From Dryomyza anilis (taxonomy: Eukaryota > Arthropoda > Insecta > Diptera > Dryomyzidae), in assembly GCA_951804985.1 (NCBI GenBank), contig OX638131.1, positions 42,755,121-42,819,120 of the forward strand: 64,000 nucleotides of DNA, read 5' to 3'. Both the position numbers and the translations under genes were made by a program. Each line of letters begins with the position of its first letter. Position 1 is the first letter of the stretch. The notes under the pieces were generated by a model. That model saw only the letters and a list, made by a program, of their open reading frames with translations, searched no databases and had not been told where the DNA came from. Below are positions 10,130 to 21,620 of this stretch, piece by piece.

Positions 10130-13100
10130 ATCAAAAGCTAAAAGAAATGAAATGAAATAACACAAAAACAAGACGCAAAAGCAGTAATACAAATCAAGCA
10201 CAGAATCAAACGAAAAACTCAAAGGAAGAAACAAACGAAAAACTCAAAACCAAGAAGAAATACGAAAAGAAAATCAAAAAAAAAATAAAAAAGTAAAACA
10301 TAAAGTCAAACGCAAAAATAAAACTACAAATTTAATCAAGGATTAAAACCTAAACGAATAACGGATTCGATTTAGGTTTTCTTCCTCGTTTCGGTTTCGG
10401 TTACGGTTTCGGTTTTAAGTTTTTATAACGAAACGGTTTCGGTATACCGGTTCTAAATTACGGTTTCGGTTTTAACTTCGGTTTTTGTAATTAAATTATT
10501 TTTTTGTCCGTATTGCCTTTAACAAAAAATTATATTATACTAATACAAGTAAAATACACTACTCCAATATACTATAAATCTAGTAATGCGGACGAGACAA
10601 TTCAACGAGATTGACTTTTTTGTTAATATATTTTGTGGGCTTTTTTGGTCGTATAATATTTTAATGCAAATAAAAGATTTTATTCCATTTTTTCTCCGGT
10701 CCAGTTAACACAATTAAATAGAAAACATAATCAATAATTTGTCAAAAAATTAAAATAAATAAAACCATCACAGTCCGTGTTCTTTTGTTTTTATATTGAA
10801 ACTCACATACCCTGTATACATTGTATGACAACAAACAGACGCACGATACACACACACACTACATGTCTGTATACTCGTACAGCCTCCAGCTGGCAACAAA
10901 AACTGCTTGCTGTACCAAAAATTTCCCGTCCAAAAATCGATCACAGGCTTGAATGCTGTGTTCACATTTTGTATTATTGCACTTTAAAAGCAAAACAAAA
11001 TATACAAAAACTCTAAAAACAATAACAGTCATATTTACAATGTATATATATTAAATTTATCTGTTTTCGTTTTATAAATTAAATGTGCATTAACTCAAAT
11101 TAAGGAAAACTTCACGATTTTACAATTATCAAAAATATAAAAATATAAAATTCCAGTGCATCACAAACGACACTTTCGTAGCAACAGGAACAACACATCT
11201 ATGTCGATAATTTTTTTGATTTTTTTTATAATTGTATCTATTTTCCACTAAATAAGTGATTTGACGGACGACGAAAGCGTAGTAAATACAAAAAAAAGGC
11301 TTTGTCTCTTTTGTGCTTGGAGTTCCTGTGTTTTTTGTGTTGAATTCGATTTTCCGGCACACAAATGTATTAAGAATAACAACCCAGCCAACGCAAGAAC
11401 TCCGAAAAGATTGTTTTCACAATCTTTTGCCTGAGCCTGAGCGCTTATGTTTCATTCAGAAAAGAGTCTTGAAATATACATCATAGCAAGAAGGCTCTTT
11501 TAGGAGTTTTGTATCGGAGCCTAAAAACAATCTAGCAGGGAGCCTAAAAATAATCAGGAAATGCTCTTGTATAAGATTCATTTTATATCGAAAAAAATAT
11601 CCCGGAAAGGCTCCCAAAAGTGTCAAAAAATTGCATGCGCTTACGTTGCAATAAAACAATGTCAAATAAGTGTAAATGTACAATAAAAATGTTTTTTTTA
11701 TATTTTACTTTACTTTACTTTATAATAATAAAAAACATAATTAAGGTTTGCATCATCGCAGCTCGCTGTACTTGCGACGCTGCAGCAGCGACTTGCTCTG
11801 CATTAAAAAATATTGCACTGATATTGATATATGTACATATCTGCAGAAGTCTTTGGCTGAATATATCCAGTATATTCAAAAATATTTCTCGATGTCAAAT
11901 GTATGCGACTGTATTGCAGCTGCACATTGTTCGGACAACGTCATCTGTACTGCTTGAATTCAGTGTCTGCGGGAATAAATGGAATAAAGTTTAAGCTTAA
12001 ATTTAATTTTATTGCTGACTTACCATAAAAATTATGCGCCGCAACACACGTTATTTTTAATTTTTGGCATTTGATTTTTGAAAGAACAAAAAATAAATTA
12101 TACTAAGACACTTGTGAAACGAAATCAAAACATTCATCTTAGATTCAAGACACGGGAGTCTGAGTGTAACTTGAACTCTGGCGTTAGCTGGGAAATTTCA
12201 GGCAGATTTTTTTTTTTTTAATATTTTTGTAACAAAAGTAGTTTTATTTAGAAAACCCTAGATTTCATTTAATGACAGATTTCATTTAAAACATGTCTTG
12301 TACGTTTAGAGATTCTATAAAAAATAAAATAATTGGTTTATGTCTGTTCTTGTGCTTTTTTAAAAACCGTTTTAAAACCGGTATAAAACCGAAACCGTTT
12401 AAATCGGTTTTGGGTATCTGTTTATTTATGATATTCGTATAACGGTTTCGGTTTCTGTTTCACTCTTCGAAATGAATCGGTTTTAAATGGATAGCAGTTT
12501 CGGTTTCGGTTTCAATCCTTGAATTTAATAGAAAAAACACGAAAAAACTCAACAAAAAACAAAAAAAAAAACAAATTCCACAGAACGGTACAGATAAAAA
12601 CACAATGCATACGTAAAAACTAAAACAAATGCAAAAACAAAATAGTATATATAAAAAAAACAAAATTAAAAACAAAATAACAAACACAAAAACTAAAACA
12701 AAAAATGAAAAACACAAAAGCAAAAATATCTAAATATCTTAAAAATAACAAAAATAAATGCAGAAACACGAAATTCAAATAAAAAATAAATCAAAAAAAA
12801 CACAAAATAAATTAAGGCAAACAAAATCAAAAACAAAAGCAATGATATAAAAACAAAATGAAATGAAAAAATTCAATAATACAAAATCAATGGAAAAATG
12901 CAATAACAAAAACAAAGTAAAAACACGAAATCAAAATCGCAAAAACAAATATTTAAAGAATAATCCAAAAGAAAATATAAAAACCAATATACAAAAATCA
13001 GCAAAATCAGGAGAAAAAATAAAACAAAAACACAAAACAAACCCGAGAAATGAAGCAATAAAAAACACGCTAATAAGAAAAAAATTATTAAACTTTAGGC

Positions 13101-13210
13101 AAAAAATACTACAATACTAAAACCGAAACTACAACAAAAACCTAAGAAAAACCAATGCAAAAAACGTACCAAAATTAAAATCAAAAAGCAAAATCACAAA
13201 ATAAAAAGCT
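10130..13210 (+). repeat. (CAAAAA)-rich tract, split by hAT element
   Basis: 10130-10336 and 12530-13210 are made of ACAAAAAC/AAAGCAAAAA variants similar to the Helitron interior. They are separated only by the hAT element, so they were one tract of about 0.9 kb before the insertion. Lysine/asparagine-rich open frames in it are composition artefacts. Confidence 0.75.
10337..12521. mobile_element. 2.2-kb non-autonomous hAT element
   Basis: 2,185 bp with terminal inverted repeats CAAGGATTAAAACC (10337) and AATCCTTG (ending 12521), flanked by a perfect 8-bp duplication AATTTAAT (10329-10336 and 12522-12529), the hAT hallmark. Both subterminal regions are full of CGGTTTCGGTTT/CCGAAACCG repeats in inverted orientation (10360-10500 and 12360-12515). 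The interior has no transposase; the longest frame (124 codons at 11620-11994, plus) shows no DDE, BED-finger or dimerisation motif. A perfect 10-bp hairpin with a 4-base loop lies at 11405-11428. Confidence 0.88.
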
Positions 13211-13298
13211 TCAAAAATGTAGGTTTTTTTATATTTTTATTCCAAAATGAATATTTTTTATTATTGAAAAGCTCGTGAAAAATACATTCTAAATCATA

Positions 13299-13766
13299 CA
13301 CAGAAAGAAAAAGTTCATACTATTTATGAATTTGTTCATCAATTTTATAATTTTCATCCAATTTATGAATCGTTCATAAAACCGTAATGATAAAGTTCAT
13401 AATATTGATGAACGCTTTTATAATATTTATACAAAATTTCATGGTATTTATGAACTTTTAACCAATATCAAAAAATAAAAAAAAACTATTGTTTTTATAT
13501 TTTCTTGTTTTTTTTTTAATTTAATATAATAATTTTATATTTTACATTTTTATTTATTTATTTTTTAACTACTTACATTTTATTTTACATCTACTCTTGC
13601 TGTTGCCTTTGTTGGTTGTTGAGCGATGTTAAGTACCTGCGGCGCATGATTCTTTGGACTTGTAATCAACAAATGAAATGAATCGGTCTATTTGTTCGAA
13701 ATGACATATGAATAATAAAAACTAAGAACTGTATCTGCCATGATCGACTATCGACGCGTCAGATCA
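13299..13766 (+). mobile_element. CACAGAAA element family 2, copy 1 (3' truncated)
   Basis: Begins CACAGAAAGAAAAAGTTCAT, with several inverted TTCATAAA/TTTATGAA repeats, and matches the copy at 33715-34651 through GAGCGATGTTAAGTACCTGC and ACTATCGACGCGTCA. The match stops near 13766, so the right half with the second inverted end is missing. Confidence 0.8.
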
Positions 13767-14502
13767 GGTGTAGATGTTTACAATTAAGCCACTCTGATAC
13801 AAGTTATAAATAATTTAATACAAGCCTACGCGGTCAAATATCCTTAACAGTCCCTCCCTATGTTACGAGTTCACACAATTTCATTCAAATCGGAAGCAAC
13901 AAATTTTTGAAGCAGGTATGCTTGACAAATTTTTACACATATTCATCTCGTTTATACAGAAAATGTTTTGTTTGAAAACAATGTCTAAACTATGAATCTT
14001 TACCCTACAAATTAAAAAAATCCAATTTATTCATTATTCAAAATTTTTGAATAAAAAAAACTTTTTTTTATACTGAAACGAAAAATTTATTATGTATGAA
14101 TAATAAAATAATTTATTTGTTATATTTTATTTATTTTTTCGAAATAAAAATTGTGTCTGGTTGTTAGTAGTACTGCTCGAGGCGTAATAGATTTCTCTTG
14201 AATCAACTGAACTGGCGGATTTATTGAAACAAGTTATGCGGATAAATTTTCATCATTTTTTTTATTTAATATTGTGATGATATGAATAATATAATAATGA
14301 TGCGAACAGATTGTGTCACAGTCTTGGTAAGATATATTTATTTTCGGCATAATGTAGGACAAACAAGTACTTCAAATACTTTACAGTTTTTCAACATTCT
14401 TGTGTGGACTTTAAGAAAATAAAATTCCATTGTAACTTTAGGTCAATTTACTCCATTGCAATACAAAAATATTTTGTATATTATTGTTTTACTACTTGAA
14501 AA

Positions 14503-14859
14503 ATGCTTCAACCAAAACTCGTTCAGACTAACATTCAAAATCACTCACACGATAATCTCGAAATCCTCTTTGACAACGCAGCTTCACACATTTCTACCTC
14601 GTCTGCTTTGATTAATTGCCGAAATCTGACCAGTTTGCGAACAGAGAAACGAACATCGTTGCCAGCTGACAGTGAAATGCGAGTTGGTACTATTCCGAAG
14701 TTCAAACACAATTCTTCAAGTACCAGCATTTCGAAAATCACCTCGAACTTTGATTACATAAGAATCGGACGGAAGGGCGGCGAGTGTTCTATCGGGGGCC
14801 TGGAAACAACTACTGACTGCCGCATGTTCTTCGGACAACATGCAATAGGGCATAAATAA
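14503..14859 (+). CDS. Uncharacterised open frame, 118 aa, doubtful
   Basis: Runs from ATG (MLQPKLVQTN) to TAA after GQHAIGHK. It is polar, rich in Ser/Thr/Asn (for example HNSSSTSISKITSN), with no signal peptide, membrane segment or known motif. It lies in the most GC-balanced block of its region, so frame length may simply reflect fewer stops; overlapping frames of 66-82 codons exist on the other strand. It has no visible splice context or repeat neighbours. I do not recognise it; it is either a small or partial exon or, more likely, chance. Confidence 0.12.
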   Translation: MLQPKLVQTNIQNHSHDNLEILFDNAASHISTSSALINCRNLTSLRTEKRTSLPADSEMRVGTIPKFKHNSSSTSISKITSNFDYIRIGRKGGECSIGGLETTTDCRMFFGQHAIGHK

Positions 14860-14939
14860 GCACTGACACATACACACATGCATACAAACAAACACAAACA
14901 CATTAACAGGAAGCCTGCAAAACAATGACGCTGCTTCGA

Positions 14940-14978
14940 GGCAGCATCCGGCAACCGGGTGACTGGCTGGATGCTGCC
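14940..14978. other. Perfect 10-bp stem hairpin, GC-rich
   Basis: GGCAGCATCC and GGATGCTGCC form a 10-bp perfect stem around a 19-nt loop. It lies in unique DNA just after the doubtful open frame. It is too short for a typical pre-miRNA unless flanking mismatched pairs extend it. Confidence 0.5.
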
Positions 14979-15714
14979 GCTGTTGGCCACAGAAGTTTGC
15001 AATCGATTAAACGTAACCCTCGAAGATCGATTGTGTTTCGAATATTACTAGAGGCTTCATATAAATTATGTGTTGGTAACATGTCCGTCAGTTTGTAACA
15101 TGCTCTGTTATGTTAATTTTTGAATAATTCATTTAATAACATGTCTTGGGTCACCCCTAGGTCCTTCAAGTACAATTAAATTGTAATAGGAATATTTTAG
15201 ATTCAATATTAATATTAGGGTTCCGCTAATTTAAGCCACTTTTGAATTTCAATTCATGTATAAAGATATGGGAATTGAAAATTAATATAATCGTTACCTA
15301 AGACGATACTTCTTAAAACCAAGAAGAATTAGACCCAAATTCAAAATAAGAGAACTCCACAAATATCTAGAAATTCTTTTAAACTTCAAGATTGTCAATT
15401 TCCAATGTTAAGAATACAAATTTCTTGATTACTAAAAATATTATTCATTGCACCACACAACAAACTGAGCCGAGGTTGCGATGGCTCGTAGCTCTTCGAT
15501 TACCGCAGTTTTATCGAACTAACTGCAATAAAAATATTCAATCTGGTTGCTTTATTACTACAAATTTTTAATTTTTTCGTACAATTAAATTTAAGGAAAA
15601 TATATTTAAATTTTTATCATCTCGATATTGCAATGTTTTTCCATCAATCTCGATGTTCGATGGGATATCGATCCAGAATCGTTTATTTCTCATTTCGAAT
15701 AAACTTCAATAATT

Positions 15715-15848
15715 CATTACAATATCTGTGTACATATAAGAATGAATTGTATTATAATATAGATACGATATCGTAATCGAGGGCGAATGAATACCACGAC
15801 ATCTTGAAACAGTCTCGAAGCGATATCTAATCGAATGGCAGACTGGGG
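15715..15848 (-). repeat. Dispersed repeat D1, copy 1
   Basis: The reverse complement starts CCCAGTCTGCCATTCGAT and matches 19827-19962 over about 135 bp (ATATCGCTTC, ACTGTTT, AAGATGTCG, ATTCATTC). The outer end CCCAGTCTGCCA resembles the CCCAGTATACCA end of the MITE at 40915, so it may be one end of a related DNA transposon. Confidence 0.7.
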
Positions 15849-16249
15849 AGAAAAAGAAGTATACGCAGTAAATACCACAATTTTTGTGTAAAGGGAAATG
15901 ACCCGCAAATATCGAATTTATTAAATTATTTCAATTAGTTTTGCGAGATATCGGCTAATAACTTTTGAAAAGAACTTTTAAAACGTGGTCACATATTTTG
16001 CAAATATTTTGCATTTTAAATAACTGATATAATGAAGTGTTATACTAAACATTGGGAATTCAACATCGAGGAGTTATTTCTCAATAAAAAATTTGAAATA
16101 GGTTTAGTTGTTTTATGATAATTCGAAAGGAGAACTTGAAAAAGTCATTTTTTTCGACTAAAATTTATAACAAAGATGCATTTTAAAGAAAAGCGAGATG
16201 ACGCACAGTTTGTAATATTCCAAATTTAGACTCCACCGATATTTACGGA
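15849..16249. other. Nothing recognised
   Basis: AT-rich unique DNA; no gene, RNA or repeat recognised. Confidence 0.5.
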
Positions 16250-16385
16250 CTCTGAGAAGGCGTGCCCGCTATGGAAATGTATACATTTTCTTGATCAACA
16301 TCACTTTCTGTCCGTCTGGTTTATCTGTCCGCCTATACACGATAAATTCAAAAAATACTATATGCGATGAAAATTAGTTTTAATA
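16250..16385 (+). mobile_element. Decayed DINE-like fragment, family A core
   Basis: GGCGTGCCCGCTATGG, TTCTTGATCAACATCAC and CTGTCCGTCTGG are mutated matches to the family A core, followed by the AAATTMGTTTTAAT region. Both ends are missing. The microsatellite has shrunk to a few GTCY units, suggesting old age. Confidence 0.65.
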
Positions 16386-16855
16386 TATGGGTTATTCCAC
16401 GTCAGATCACCCCAAGATCACTACGGTTATCAGGTCATGAAAATAATTACATATTCACAATCGTGAGAATATTGCCTTTCATTTGAGTACCTATATGTTC
16501 ATATAGGTATGTGTACAAGTTTTTCGATTTTTTCCAGGGTACCGAACGCACCCTATTTTACATATTTATTTTACTTTTAAATCTAAACGGAGGGGATATT
16601 TTGAAGAAAAAAAAAATATATATATTTCACTTCGCCCGGTAAAGTAAAGTTCAGCATAAAAATCTATATTTACAATTGGTCACCTTACAAAAATGGCTCA
16701 AATTAATGATTCTATGTAAAAGCTATAAAATATATTTAAATGGCTTTTATAGTTTAATAATGTTACATAGAAAATAATTACTAAACTTTATAATAAAAAT
16801 GTTTATATGAAATTTGTATACTTAAGAAAACAGTTTTATTAATAATGTAACGAAA

Positions 16856-17375
16856 AGATGTAATTTGCCCCTTAGTGCAAGCAATCAGCAAAAATAAATG
16901 AGACGCAAGACTATTCAGCGCACTAAGAAATGTGTTAGTAAGAGACGGAAGATCATTCAGTGCACTTAGAAATGTGCGAGAAAGAGATGGAAGATCAGCT
17001 CATTAAAACACATGAGTGCGAATGAGATGTCAATAGTATGCGGCATTCACGAGTAAAAGATTCTCAAAACATGTCGAAGCTTGTCGAAACGTGTCGAACT
17101 GATGCATGCCTTATATAAGGACGTCGCATCTGAGGCACTGTACTTCAGTAGTGATTGGAAAGTGGTCGAGTGCACCTCGTGTGTGATCAATGTCAAGTTA
17201 AATTGTAGACATGCAGCAGTTGTTTGAATTTATGATTAGTAAAGTTGTTAGTTAATGTGAATTAATAAAGCTAATTGTTATATTTTAAACCAAACATTAG
17301 AGTGTTTTTATTTTGTACACATTCCTGAGATATGAGCTTGTAGAACAGTTTTCCGTAGACTGAATTTTCGTAACA
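16856..17375 (+). mobile_element. Solo LTR, copy 2
   Basis: 520 bp from TGTAACGAAAAG to TTTTCGTAACA, same family as 3980-4511. TATATAAGG lies near 17112 and AATTAATAAAGC near 17262. Flanks ATAA and ACAA differ by one base, so the 4-bp duplication has decayed. The heat-shock-like array is mutated (AAAAG-ATTCT-CAAAA). Confidence 0.85.
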
Positions 17376-17517
17376 ACAACTTGGGTACCAGCCCAAACAT
17401 CACTCTAAAATGTTTATAGTTTGTTTGCAAAAGGATTTTCTTTAACATATATATATTTTTTAATTTTTAAAAAAGGGAGTTATTGAGATAATTCTATTTT
17501 AATAATATTAAGATTAT

Positions 17518-17740
17518 TACACCCAGAAAAAATTCCCTCAAATCCCATTAAAATTGGTCAATAGGACTCTTATTGATTTAATAGTATACAAAAAATAAAT
17601 CTATTCATATAAACTTAATGGCATTGTTATGGTATTTTCTAGTATTTAATGGTATTTTCCGATTAAAATATTAATTTATCCTATTGACTATTTTTAATAG
17701 TATAAAACTATTATTTATATAGTATTTTTTTCTGGGTGTA
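17518..17740. mobile_element. MITE, CACCCAGAAAAA family, copy 2
   Basis: 223 bp including flanking TA, from TACACCCAGAAAAA to TTTTTCTGGGTGTA, in opposite orientation to the copy at 2275. Nested in the 16386-17861 element. Confidence 0.88.
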
Positions 17741-18060
17741 TCTACTTCTAGTCACCCTAATATTAAAAATTTTATTATTTACACTTTTGCTTACTTTTAT
17801 AACCTTTACAGGACCATTTAAATTATTTCAGTTGATTTGACGGGGTGGAGTAACCCACATATTAGTGGAAAAGTAATTCTAAGTTCAAAAATTTGTCAAA
17901 TAAGTCAACGTACTCAACGACGTCCCATGCTAGATATGGGTTTACTATTTAGGATCCCATATCTCGTGAGTATTCAAGTTATAGTTATAAAATTTAAAAT
18001 TACGTTGTTATAAACAATCATCTATCAATATCTGGTCAGGACATAATCCTCCCACATGTT

Positions 18061-18640
18061 TTATACCCTACACTAAGAGTGAAAGGGTATATTCAGTTTG
18101 GTACGCCGTTTGTAACACGCAGAAGGAAGCATCTCCGGTATGGAAAAGTATATATATTCTTGATCAGCATGACCTTCTGAGTCGATTTAGTGATGTCCGT
18201 CTGTCTGTCTGTCTGTCTGTCTGTTGAAATCCCTACTACTTAAACAATTGAAGAGTTAGATAAATGAAACTGATAAATTAGATTACTTATATACCTATGC
18301 TGTATGTGCATAAAAATTGCGAGATCGGTTCATTGTGACCAGTGATCTGACCATTTATATTCAGGTACCTCATATTAAATTAACATCTACAGATCAATTC
18401 TACTGACTTGTGGTTCGTAAATATGGGTATCAAATGAATGGAAATTCTTCAGCGATTGAAATTTGTAATTATTTTCAGGATTCGTATACCCTGGTGACCA
18501 ATATACCACTTTGAATGTTAACCACACATATGTGTAGGGTATTTATAGTCGGCTTAGACCGACCATAATATTGATAATTCTACTATCGTAATAACATCTA
18601 ATTTAAAATTTCCCATGTAATCTAACCTTCCCAACTGGTT
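18061..18640 (+). mobile_element. DINE-1/mini-me-like element, family B, copy B1
   Basis: Starts TTATACCCTACACTAAGAG, with core GAAGGAAGCATCTCCGG and ATTCTTGATCAGCATGACC, and a (GTCT)n tract. It ends in GTGTAGGGTATTTATAG, the hairpin ATAGTCGG/CCGACCAT and CCAACTGGT before T. Complete at both ends. Non-coding. Confidence 0.88.
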
Positions 18641-19826
18641 TTTGTTTTAACAGCACTCAATTATAATCTTTTATAATCGTCCATATCTTCCAAATGTTAC
18701 CTATATAAGTATTTGTGTTGTTGACAGCTCATTATCTTCGATTTATTGCCAATTTTTGAAATATATTTTTGACTTTAATTTTGTGAGAAATGTTTATTGG
18801 ATGATTAATTACCTTTTTATATCACACGAGATATATGTGATCACTATTTTGAAAGCTAGGTGAAATAGTTATTGGTCGATATAATGTAAAGAAATTCAGA
18901 TATCTCGTAAACATACTCACGCCCCTTTGTCCTATCGCGTTTACATTTAACTTAATGAATTCAACTTTTAATATGATCCTTTGTTTCGATTTTTACAACT
19001 CTACTCTTAGTAGGTCAGGTGTTATAGCTTTTTTAAAATAGGAAAATTCAACTTGCACGGCGATCTCACTAATTATTAAGATACTTTGTTTACGGATATT
19101 ACTTATGTAAAGGAAGAACAATACAAAATCTATATACGGTATGTATTTTCCGATTTGTATGACCAAAACTTATAAACAAAGCCAAAACACAGATTCAAAT
19201 AAATCCGAACCAATCGATTTTCTGTTCGATAAGTTTCTCTTTGACAACTTTTTGAATTTTGGAAGAAACTTTTCTTGAAAAATGATAGGTGGCAATTCAA
19301 AATATCGCATTCAATAAAGTTTCCAACCGAAATTTCCAAATGGAATTTTCAACCGGTAAATTCAAGGCTTTTCTAAGAGGCTAAGCTAATATGTTTGATG
19401 ATTTTTTTGGATTTAAAAAAAAGTACATGAAAAATGTTGGGTGCAATTAAAACGAAATTTCAATGAAATTACCTAAAATACTGATTCAAATACGTCGAAG
19501 GACCGGAGGATTTTTAAAATTCAAGTCTTTTCTAATAGGCTCTATAGAAAAGTCTTAAATTTTTAATCACATTTTATAGGAAGATTTTAGGTATCCCAAT
19601 ATGGGAATGTGTTCATTTCCATCTATAGTGTAGAAGTATAATTGTTAGTGAAATTTCAGGCAATTGTATACGGTAGAAAATACAAGTACAAACAAAATGG
19701 TAGGAATTAAAATGGTAGACAAAAAAAGGATGTAATAGGGAAGTTAGGAAGTTAACTTGTATAATGACGTTTTTACCTGCTAGGGACAGACTTGAACATA
19801 CTAGTTTTCTGGTTAACCTACTATAA
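18641..19826. other. Unique AT-rich DNA with an old duplication
   Basis: No gene was recognised. About 19260-19390 and 19420-19550 look like diverged tandem copies: both have TGAAAAATG, a GCAATT piece and then CAAGKCTTTTCTAAKAGGCT. Confidence 0.4.
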
Positions 19827-19962
19827 GCCCAGTCTGCCATTCGATTCGATATCGCTTCCATACTGTTTATAGATGTCGGGGAATGCATTCGATCTCGGTT
19901 ATGATTCTCGTATTAATATTATACTACAATTCATTCTAACATGACCGCAGATATCGTAACAG
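19827..19962 (+). repeat. Dispersed repeat D1, copy 2
   Basis: Plus-strand copy of the repeat at 15715-15848, beginning CCCAGTCTGCCATTCGAT. The far end is not recognisable. Confidence 0.7.
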
Positions 19963-20479
19963 GAAAATGATGTTTTCTCGTTACGAAAATTATTTCTAAC
20001 ACGAAAATCATTCTAACAGACATCTCTTTCGGAACAAAATTTTTTTTTACGAGATTTAGACAAAAGAAATTCAAATCATTACAAAAAAAAATTATTTAAA
20101 AAAAGAAAGTCTTTATTTAAATTTTATGACTATCTATTTTTAAAAATTTAAATTAGCTTTGAAAAATATGTTGCTTTTTTTGATATAAATTTGAAAAGAA
20201 ATGAGATCTATTGATTCTCGTGTTTTCATAATGAATGGTAGAATGGATTTCTACATTGCTATACTGCTACTAAATTGCCTTTAGATAAAAAAAGTTGAAA
20301 AGAAAAGTTTCTAAAACTACGCATGAAGTGATCATTTTAATCATTACTTTTCAATACTTCCGATAGTACTCTAAGGAGTGCAATCAAATTCGTGAATATA
20401 AACTATATTCTTGTGTCATAAAAATAAACATGTGTAAAGAAGAAAACTCTAATTTTTAGTGTGTTCAATTTTAATTTAA
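19963..20479. other. Nothing recognised
   Basis: AT-rich DNA; only short repeats of CGTTACGAAAAT/TTCTAACACGAAAAT near 19975-20030. Confidence 0.45.
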
Positions 20480-20695
20480 GGGTGTGTGCGAAACGGTAAA
20501 CTAAACTAAATTGAATGGCTTTTCTTTCAATCTCCATTCGGTAACCGGTAATTGTTAAAGTTCATAATTAATCGAATATAATATAGCTGTTTCCTGTCAT
20601 CCAATTTAGTTCAATTTATCTGCTTGAAAAGTCAAACACTGCATTACCGACAAAATTTAGTTTAGTCAGCAATTTAGTCCAATTCGCTCACACCC
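20480..20695. mobile_element. MITE, GGGTGTGTG family, copy 1
   Basis: 216 bp from GGGTGTGTGCGAA to AATTCGCTCACACCC. It shares TACCGACAAAATTTAGTTTAG and the CATTCGGTAACCGGTAATT region with the copy at 55439, in the opposite orientation. Left flank TTAA; right flank TAAA, one change from a TTAA duplication. Confidence 0.8.
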
Positions 20696-21620
20696 TAAAT
20701 GTTGCAATTTAAATTCTACAAACTTTTCAATTAATAGCTCGACATTTTACAGCCAGCTGATATTTTCTACAGGATCTAATAGGCTGAAATGAAAACGCTA
20801 GTGACGACATTAGTTCGGGGCAGTTAGCAGTTGACTGATGACAGTTCACGCGTCACGTACCAACACGTTTAGCGACAGATGGCGCCACCCATCGTCAAAC
20901 TCTCGATCCGCTGTCATTAATGACATTTTAGTTATTGCAAAAATGTTAAAACTATCCGTTGCCAATTCAGCGCATTTAGTTGTTATGTGATGTGCATTTA
21001 AATGCTGCCAAAAACTGCGGGCGGACAGACCGACAGACAGACGGAAACTGCTGGCAATCACGCCAAACACTTTAATTCAATTTATAATCCAAACAATAAC
21101 CAACAGTTTAAGAACGTTTTTGGAAACTGGTTGCAAAACATAAAACGAACAAAAACAAAAAAAAAAAATAAAGCATTTTGAGGTTCACTTCCGCTGACGC
21201 CGGCCTCTATTGAAAGCAATTAGAACGATTTCGACACTTGATGCAGATGGCGTGCGTACTGCGACACATTTTCGATGGCGTCACTTGCCAGCACTGGTCA
21301 CAGACTACAAACCAGCACTATAAGCGGAGAGGGAGAATGAGAACTGAGTGAGGACAGAATGAAGTTTGCCTATTCACGCTGTTTAAGTTTTTCAGTTTTT
21401 TATGACCAGAGTAAGCCGCTCAGGCAGATTTTATGCAGCATTTTGCACCGTTTGTTGTCGACCTCTGTGTTGAGTCTATAGCAGGAGACTTTTTAATAAG
21501 GACTTTATAAATGTTCCATTAAAAAATTTAAATATTTCAGTAACCATTTTCAAAATGTAGCACAATATTATAATAATAATATGTATACAAATTGAATTAT
21601 ATTAAAAAGAAAATAACAGT
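20696..21620. other. Unique block of balanced composition, possible cis-regulatory DNA
   Basis: About 20800-21480 is free of recognised repeats and less AT-rich than its surroundings, with a CTCF-like site at 20877 and further GATGGCGTGCG and CGATGGCGTCAC motifs at 21246-21285. No frame over 74 codons. Such blocks between repeats in fly genomes are often conserved regulatory DNA; that is inference here. Confidence 0.35.
20877..20886 (+). promoter_or_regulatory. CTCF-like motif AGATGGCGCC
   Basis: AGATGGCGC fits the AGRKGGCGC core of the insect CTCF site. The surrounding sequence GCGACAGATGGCGCCACCC adds GC-rich flanks unusual for this window. Confidence 0.35.

Larger units (their letters stand above)
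13767..15714. other. Mostly unique DNA; balanced block at 14500-15050
   Basis: 13767-14490 is plain AT-rich. 14500-15050 has higher GC content and holds an open frame of 118 codons and a strong hairpin (both listed). 15050-15714 shows nothing recognisable. Confidence 0.4.
16386..17861. mobile_element. Element with GGGTTATTCCACG ends, host of nested insertions
   Basis: Left end TATGGGTTATTCCACGTCAG and right end (inverted) TATGTGGGTTACTCCACC. Removing the solo LTR (16856-17375) and MITE (17518-17740) leaves about 730 bp, close to the 790 bp of the element at 62463-63252, which has the same style of ends. Non-coding. The superfamily is unknown. Confidence 0.65.

Noticed and set aside
11405..11428. 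Hairpin plus T run resembling a bacterial terminator
   Set aside because: The sequence is insect genomic DNA inside a hAT element; the T run is part of the stem.
16851..17380. A perfect target duplication around the second LTR
   Set aside because: The flanks are ATAA and ACAA (one difference), so only a decayed 4-bp duplication can be claimed.
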